Assembly: GCA_003209565.1 (NCBI GenBank)
Contig: QCQK01000012.1
Span: 1-41,723, forward strand
Direction: 5' to 3'
DNA length: 41,723 nt
Origin: Prochlorococcus sp. AG-449-J16
Lineage (GTDB): Bacteria; Cyanobacteriota; Cyanobacteriia; PCC-6307; Cyanobiaceae
How positions within the stretch are numbered: position 1 is the stretch's first letter; the number at the start of each line of letters is the position of its first letter. The notes beneath the pieces were generated by a model. It was not told the origin of the DNA. It ran no database searches and saw nothing but the letters and a program-made list of their open reading frames with translations. Below are positions 37,182-41,723 of the stretch, piece after piece. Both the position numbers and the translations under genes were made by a program.

Positions 37182-38087
37182 TTATGAAATTAATTCAACA
37201 TCTCTCAAGATCCAGAATCCTGCAAATTTTTCGATGTATGGCGTTGACTGTATGGAAATAAATTGATAACCAAAAGAATTTTTTTTATTATCTAAAAACT
37301 TTGTTCTCAAAATATTTGCATCTTTTTCTGGTAGATCAGTCACTAGCCAATTATCGTCTTCTAAAGCTTCAAGTATGAGTTGGGTCTTATTGATGACTAA
37401 TTTAATAGGTTCTAAACAACTGAACCATGCAGAGAGTGCTAAAGATCTATCTTTGCTAAAAAGCCTCAATCCTGGAACTAAGTTATTATCATCTAAATCT
37501 TGCTGAATTGGGAAAATATTTCCAAATTCCATTGGCCAATTCTCTGCTGATTTTAATTCGCCAATTGATATTTCAGAGATAGTTAAAGCATCACCCCTTA
37601 CTGCTTCTGGTAGAGGCTTAGGAGGGTTTTCCATCTTAGACGTAAAAGTGGGAGCTAATACACCCCTCACATAACCTTTTTCCTTTGGATAAATCTCTTT
37701 TTCAAGAAATTCGATCCTATCTAATAAATCGTAAGTTCTCCTACTTACGAGAGCCTCAATACTTACGGCCTCCAGGGATTTCTTAATGATCGACTTCATT
37801 GATGACCTCCAGAATCGAACTATTGAAGGTCGCGCCCACCCTTGTTTTTTTGCTTCATTTATTGCTTCATTTAGTGCCTTTGTAAGCCAAACTGAATTAA
37901 CTTCATTGGCAGGGCATTTTTTATTCCAAAGAAAAATATCTTCTGTCTTATAACTTCTTGTAGAGCAAATAATTAACTCCCACCTTTTTTTTCCATTTAA
38001 TTCAATAATTGGCCTTGAGTAAAAGTCTAATTCCCAATCTGAAATTTTTAATTTAAGACTTGACTCCATTTTTTTATTTATGTTCAT
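37182..38087 (-). CDS. Tab2/Atab2-family RNA-binding protein (DUF1092)
   Basis: 301 residues. Family marks are WELDFYSRPIIELNGKKRWELIIC near 18-41, RPSIVRFWRSSMKSIIKKS near 87-105, and SRRTYDLLDRIEFLEKEIYP near 113-132. In algae and plants Tab2/Atab2 promotes translation of photosystem reaction-centre mRNAs, and the cyanobacterial homologue is thought to act similarly. Its ATG overlaps the TGA of the S1 gene (ATGA), so it is translationally coupled to an RNA-binding ribosomal-type protein, consistent with a role in translation. Confidence 0.88.
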   Translation of the reverse strand: MNINKKMESSLKLKISDWELDFYSRPIIELNGKKRWELIICSTRSYKTEDIFLWNKKCPANEVNSVWLTKALNEAINEAKKQGWARPSIVRFWRSSMKSIIKKSLEAVSIEALVSRRTYDLLDRIEFLEKEIYPKEKGYVRGVLAPTFTSKMENPPKPLPEAVRGDALTISEISIGELKSAENWPMEFGNIFPIQQDLDDNNLVPGLRLFSKDRSLALSAWFSCLEPIKLVINKTQLILEALEDDNWLVTDLPEKDANILRTKFLDNKKNSFGYQFISIQSTPYIEKFAGFWILRDVELIS

Positions 38088-39301
38088 TTATCTTGTTCTT
38101 TTTTATCGAAGAGTGCTTTAGTTTTTAGTGCTCTCTCTTTGGCTTCATGCATAACTTTTTGTTTGTCAATAATTAATTCTCCCGCAGAGTTTTCTAAGAG
38201 TGCTGTATTAAGACCAATGCGGCCTTTTTCGAGGTCAATTTCAGATATTAAAGCTTTAATGATTTCCCCTTCTCTAAAAACTTCTCTTAGAGAACGAATC
38301 GATCCATTTGTTAGTGAGGATTGATGAAGAAGTCCACTAGCTCCACCTAAATCAATAAAGAAACCATATGGCTTTACAGCTAAAACTTCTCCTTCAATTA
38401 ATTGACCTAATTCTAGACTTGTAAGTTTAGAGACTAATGATGCTTTCTTTTCAGAGAGAACTAATTTTCTGGATTCTGGATTTACTTCAAGAAAGGCTAC
38501 TTTTAAAGTTTTGCCAACAAAAGATTGATAATCTTGACCATCTTCAAGTTGGGATCTTGGAATGAATCCTCTCAAACCATCTACATCACAAGTGAGCCCA
38601 CCTCTGTTGAATCCATTAATTAAAACGTTAATTAATTCTCCATTTTTTGCGGTATTTGATACCTTCTCCCAGCTTTGCCTGAGAATTAATGCCCGAGCGC
38701 TCACTGTTACCATCCCATCTGCATTTTGTTCTTTGATAACCAAAACTTCCATTTCAATGCCAATAGAAAACTTTTCTTTAAAGTTAGTTATAACACCCAA
38801 GCCACATTCCTTTTTTGGCATATAACCAGGTGCTTTCCCACCAATGTCAACGTATAGTCCATCACTTTCGATTGCTATAACTTTACCTGTAATTGTTTCT
38901 CCTGTAGCCCCTATAGGCTCATTTGCATTTAAAGCCTCCAAAAAAGCACTTTCATCAAAATCGAATTCATCAACTGTTCTTTCTAATTGAAAATCTTTGT
39001 TTTGCTCAGAAAAATTAAAGGGTGTATTTAAGTCATGTTGAGTTAAATCTTGTTGAGAAATATCAAAATTCTTGATGTTTTCATCACTATCCTCAATTTC
39101 TTTCGCTGAATCATCTTTATTGATTTGAGGTTTTATTGCAATATTTTCTTTTTTAATTTCATCTTGCGAATTGGTTTTCTCAATATATGTTTCTTGAGAT
39201 TTTTTTGGAGTATCTTTCTTGCTTATGTGAAGTACCTGAAGAGGTTTTTTATTGCCCTTTGGTTGGATGTTATCTTGGGCATTTTTATTACTGACTCCCA
39301 T
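38084..39301 (-). CDS. rps1b: S1 RNA-binding domain protein (second ribosomal protein S1 homologue)
   Basis: 405 residues. Residues 1-120 are charged and low in complexity. Three S1 (OB-fold) domains follow: GETITGKVIAIESDGLYVDIGGKAPGY near 133-205, GELINVLINGFNRGGLTCDVDGLRGFIP near 220-290, and GQLIEGEVLAVKPYGFFIDLGGASGLLHQS near 305-375, the last the best match to the consensus. It binds RNA and matches the cyanobacterial S1 homologue B (Nbp1) rather than the main S1 protein; exact role uncertain. ATG start. Confidence 0.88.
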   Translation of the reverse strand: MGVSNKNAQDNIQPKGNKKPLQVLHISKKDTPKKSQETYIEKTNSQDEIKKENIAIKPQINKDDSAKEIEDSDENIKNFDISQQDLTQHDLNTPFNFSEQNKDFQLERTVDEFDFDESAFLEALNANEPIGATGETITGKVIAIESDGLYVDIGGKAPGYMPKKECGLGVITNFKEKFSIGIEMEVLVIKEQNADGMVTVSARALILRQSWEKVSNTAKNGELINVLINGFNRGGLTCDVDGLRGFIPRSQLEDGQDYQSFVGKTLKVAFLEVNPESRKLVLSEKKASLVSKLTSLELGQLIEGEVLAVKPYGFFIDLGGASGLLHQSSLTNGSIRSLREVFREGEIIKALISEIDLEKGRIGLNTALLENSAGELIIDKQKVMHEAKERALKTKALFDKKEQDK

Positions 39302-39367
39302 CGTAGGTAAAATAAGAATAATTAATTATTAACATACTCTAAATGTTAGTACTCAAAATTTAAATTA

Positions 39368-40162
39368 ATGAACTTTAAACCAATACCTAATAAATTTGAA
39401 TATTTAAATTGGCAAGAAATCGAGAGAGTTGCAAAAAACAAAAGATCGACAGTGATATGGCCATTCGGTGCTGTTGAGCAACATGGACCTCATTTACCTC
39501 TTGCTACAGATAGTATTTTTGTTGATGAAATTATGAGCGAAGTTTTTAAATTATTCCCTTCCGATATTCCATTAAAAAAACTTCCAACTCAATATATTGG
39601 GTTTTCTCCAGAACATAAGGGCTTTGCCGGGACAATTTCACTTTCATCAAATTTAATAACATCAATGGTTAAAGAAGTTGGAGGTCAATTATCTGAAATG
39701 GGTTTTAAAAGATTGATATTGATTAATGGACATGGAGGTCAAATTTCACTTCTAAATACAGCGGCAAGAGAACTAAGAAGCTTCGCACCTGGGATGGCAG
39801 TTTTCCCTTGTTTCTTATGGAGTGGTGTTAATGGATTAAGTGAATTGTTAACAAAAACTGAAAACGAGGATGGGCTTCATGCTTCTTTAGCCGAAACAAG
39901 TCTGATGCTAGCTTTAAAACCAGAATTAGTAGGTGATGAACGCCCAAATGAGAGCATGAATGGACAGATTCCAGAAGGTTGGAGTCTAGAGGGGAATGCG
40001 CCATTTGCTTGGCTTACTGACGACTTCAGTAAATCAGGTGTTATCGGGGATAGCAGAGGAGCAAATGAGTCTTTAGGAAAAAATTTAAAGAAGTTATTGA
40101 TTAATCATTGGTTCAAATTGATTATGAATCTGATGCAATCAGATTGGCCAAACAATTCCTAA
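39368..40162 (+). CDS. Creatininase-family amidohydrolase
   Basis: 264 residues. The metal-binding blocks of the family are visible: VIWPFGAVEQHGPHLPLATDS near residues 29-49, GFSPEHKGFAGTISLSS near 77-93, LILINGHGGQISLLN near 116-130, and GLHASLAETSLML near 169-181 with the late Glu. Such enzymes are Zn or Mn dependent amidohydrolases acting on creatinine or, in other organisms, on precursors such as formamide-type flavin intermediates; the substrate here is unknown. ATG start. It precedes ADO in the same direction. Confidence 0.88.
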   Translation: MNFKPIPNKFEYLNWQEIERVAKNKRSTVIWPFGAVEQHGPHLPLATDSIFVDEIMSEVFKLFPSDIPLKKLPTQYIGFSPEHKGFAGTISLSSNLITSMVKEVGGQLSEMGFKRLILINGHGGQISLLNTAARELRSFAPGMAVFPCFLWSGVNGLSELLTKTENEDGLHASLAETSLMLALKPELVGDERPNESMNGQIPEGWSLEGNAPFAWLTDDFSKSGVIGDSRGANESLGKNLKKLLINHWFKLIMNLMQSDWPNNS

Positions 40163-40228
40163 ACAAGTTTTAGTTAAAAATGTGACTTAACAATTGAAAC
40201 TATTTTCATGATATTTAAATAAACTCTC

Positions 40229-40234
40229 TATAAT
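40229..40234 (+). promoter_or_regulatory. Likely -10 element upstream of ADO
   Basis: A consensus TATAAT at 40229-40234. A start of transcription about 7 bases downstream (near 40241) would leave only about 5 bases before the ATG at 40247, but a 30-base leader before the ATG at 40274. No good -35 hexamer is present (TTCATG at 40205-40210 is weak). Confidence 0.45.
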
Positions 40235-40246
40235 CATGTAATATTC

Positions 40247-41002
40247 ATGCATAATGAGCTAAAGATTACTGACATGCAAACTCTAGAATCAAATAAAAAA
40301 ACTATTGAAGAATCGACTAATCCGATTTCTTTAGATTTGCCCGACTTTACTACAGATTCTTATAAGGATGCATATAGCAGAATAAATGCAATTGTTATAG
40401 AGGGGGAGCAAGAAGCTCATGATAATTACATTTCAATAGCAACTTTAATTCCAAATGAATTAGAGGAGTTAACTAAATTGGCGAGAATGGAAATGAAGCA
40501 TAAAAAAGGTTTTACTGCATGTGGAAGAAACTTAGGTGTAGTTGCTGATATGGAATTTGCAAAAAAATTCTTTTCTAAATTACATGGCAATTTTCAAGTT
40601 GCTCTTGAAAAAGGAAATTTAACAACATGTCTTTTAATACAAGCTATCTTAATTGAAGCATTTGCAATTTCTGCTTATAACGTCTACATAAGAGTTGCAG
40701 ATCCTTTTGCAAAAAAAATAACAGAGGGAGTGGTTAAAGATGAATATCTTCATTTAAATTATGGTCAAGAGTGGCTTAAAGAGAATCTATCTACATGCAA
40801 AGACGAATTAATGGAAGCTAACAAGGTTAATCTTCCTTTAATTAAAAAGATGTTAGATGAAGTAGCAGATGACGCATCAGTTTTAGCTATGGACAGAGAA
40901 GAATTAATGGAAGAATTTATGATTGCTTATCAAGATACCTTGATGGAAATAGGTCTAGATAATAGAGAAATTGCAAGAATGGCTATGGCAGCTATCGTCT
41001 AA
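40247..41002 (+). CDS. ado: Aldehyde-deformylating oxygenase (alkane synthesis)
   Basis: Converts fatty aldehyde to alkane and formate using a di-iron centre. 251 residues from 40247, or 242 from the in-frame ATG at 40274. The ferritin-like ligands are E in VIEGEQEAHDNY, ExxH in ARMEMKHKKGF, E in ILIEAFAISAY and ExxH in VVKDEYLHLNYGQEW. The downstream ATG (MQTLESN) is favoured by the promoter position and by my recollection of the MED4 protein. It pairs with AAR directly downstream, which supplies the aldehyde; in mapped cyanobacteria the two genes can be transcribed separately. Confidence 0.95.
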   Translation: MHNELKITDMQTLESNKKTIEESTNPISLDLPDFTTDSYKDAYSRINAIVIEGEQEAHDNYISIATLIPNELEELTKLARMEMKHKKGFTACGRNLGVVADMEFAKKFFSKLHGNFQVALEKGNLTTCLLIQAILIEAFAISAYNVYIRVADPFAKKITEGVVKDEYLHLNYGQEWLKENLSTCKDELMEANKVNLPLIKKMLDEVADDASVLAMDREELMEEFMIAYQDTLMEIGLDNREIARMAMAAIV

Positions 41003-41021
41003 TTACATTTCTAATAAATTA

Positions 41022-41046
41022 AGGATTTTAATAATTAATCAATCCT
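41022..41046 (+). terminator. Possible weak hairpin between ADO and AAR
   Basis: AGGATT (41022-41027) and AATCCT (41041-41046) are inverted copies, with an A/T-rich inner stem. It lies 20 bases after the ADO stop. No strong T-run follows, so it may be an attenuating or processing structure, or chance. Confidence 0.3.
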
Positions 41047-41110
41047 ATTTAAGTAGTTACCTCTGTGCTATTGTTCATAACATCGTTTAGAAACCATTTA
41101 TAAATTTTAA

Positions 41111-41723
41111 ATGTTTGGGTTAATAGGCCACTCAACTAGTTTTGAAGATGCAAAAAGAAAAGCCTCGATGTTAGGCTTTGATCATATTGCTGATGGCGAC
41201 TTGGATGTTTGGTGTACAGCTCCTCCTCAGCTTGTTGAAAATGTAGAAGTTAAGAGTGCTACTGGAATATCTATTGAAGGTTCTTATATAGATTCGTGCT
41301 TTGTTCCTGAAATGCTTTCTAGGTTTAAAACTGCTAGAAGAAAAGTACTAAATGCTATGGAACTAGCTCAAAAAAAAGGGATTAATATTACCGCTTTAGG
41401 AGGATTTACTTCTATTATTTTTGAGAATTTTAATCTTCTACAGCATAAACAAATTAGAAATACTTCATTAGAATGGGAAAGGTTTACTACTGGCAATACT
41501 CATACCGCCTGGGTTATTTGTAAGCAACTAGAAATAAATGCGCCTCGCATTGGGATAGACCTTAAAAAAGCAACTGTTGCTGTAATTGGTGCTACGGGTG
41601 ATATTGGTAGTGCGGTTTGTAGATGGCTTATAAATAAGACTGGGATTTCAGAACTTCTTATGGTAGCAAGACAACAAGAACCACTAGCGCTGTTACAAAA
41701 AGAATTAGATGGTGGCACCGTAA
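41111..41723 (+). CDS. aar: Long-chain acyl-ACP reductase (partial, cut at window end)
   Basis: ATG at 41111; open to the window edge, 204 residues seen. The opening [24 protein letters not shown], the [12 protein letters not shown] block near 95-110 and the NADPH-binding [14 protein letters not shown] near 160-173 match cyanobacterial AAR. It reduces acyl-ACP to fatty aldehyde, the substrate of ADO. The catalytic cysteine region is beyond the window. Upstream 108 bases probably hold its own promoter. Confidence 0.94.
   Translation, partial: MFGLIGHSTSFEDAKRKASMLGFDHIADGDLDVWCTAPPQLVENVEVKSATGISIEGSYIDSCFVPEMLSRFKTARRKVLNAMELAQKKGINITALGGFTSIIFENFNLLQHKQIRNTSLEWERFTTGNTHTAWVICKQLEINAPRIGIDLKKATVAVIGATGDIGSAVCRWLINKTGISELLMVARQQEPLALLQKELDGGTV

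Noticed and set aside
41500..41718. Minus-strand 72-residue frame at the right edge
   Set aside because: It is antisense to the clear acyl-ACP reductase coding sequence.

Overview
The window looks like a chromosome segment of a high-light-adapted Prochlorococcus (marine picocyanobacterium). The DNA is strongly AT-rich, genes are densely packed, many start with TTG, and several gene types are cyanobacterial: psb27, a ferrochelatase with a C-terminal chlorophyll-binding-type helix, a Tab2/DUF1092 protein, a second S1 protein, DUF2854, DUF3153, and the alkane pair ADO/AAR. The ADO-AAR order at the right end matches the pair known from strain MED4. I assign the organism from protein recognition and gene order, not from a database search.

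Layout. 1-3549: end of a membrane-protein gene, then a leftward cluster of ferric-iron ABC permease, CobW/COG0523 GTPase with a His-rich repeat, pterin dehydratase and YjbQ. 3658-10648: M32 carboxypeptidase, a canonical inorganic pyrophosphatase, hemC, the principal sigma factor and priA. 10649-17344: a TPR-like/DUF3153 fusion, argB, DUF2854, a 60-residue protein, ssb, cobK, cutA, a PfkB kinase and purA. 17426-19691: psb27 and proS. 19866-22151: a small HTH-like gene, then a tight rightward run of a small membrane protein, a second (degenerate) pyrophosphatase, an ArsC/Spx-like protein and lepB. 22204-28362: a two-domain phosphoglycerate-mutase-family protein, a CPBP protease, an FtsL-like protein, ftsI and transaldolase. 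28387-32812: leftward geranylgeranyl-reductase-family protein, frr, pyrH, cobO and a tyrosine recombinase. 32878-36370: hemH-CAB, ilvB and a secreted SNase-like protein. 36377-39301: leftward rps1b, tab2 and yfiH/DUF152. 39368-41723: creatininase family, ADO, and the start of AAR, cut by the window edge.

Functionally this is core-genome housekeeping: tetrapyrrole and cobalamin synthesis (hemC, hemH, cobK, cobO), translation (proS, frr, S1), transcription (sigma factor), DNA maintenance (priA, ssb), septal wall synthesis (ftsI and partner), photosystem assembly (psb27, tab2), and hydrocarbon synthesis. I see no rRNA, tRNA, CRISPR array, insertion sequence or clear genomic island.

The points most worth a second look are: a DUF152 gene that seems to need an ATT start codon to keep its metal-binding histidine; two family I pyrophosphatases, one of which has lost active-site residues; an FtsL-like candidate overlapping ftsI; an intragenic terminator-like hairpin exactly in the linker of the DUF3153 fusion; and an ADO promoter placement that argues for the downstream start codon.
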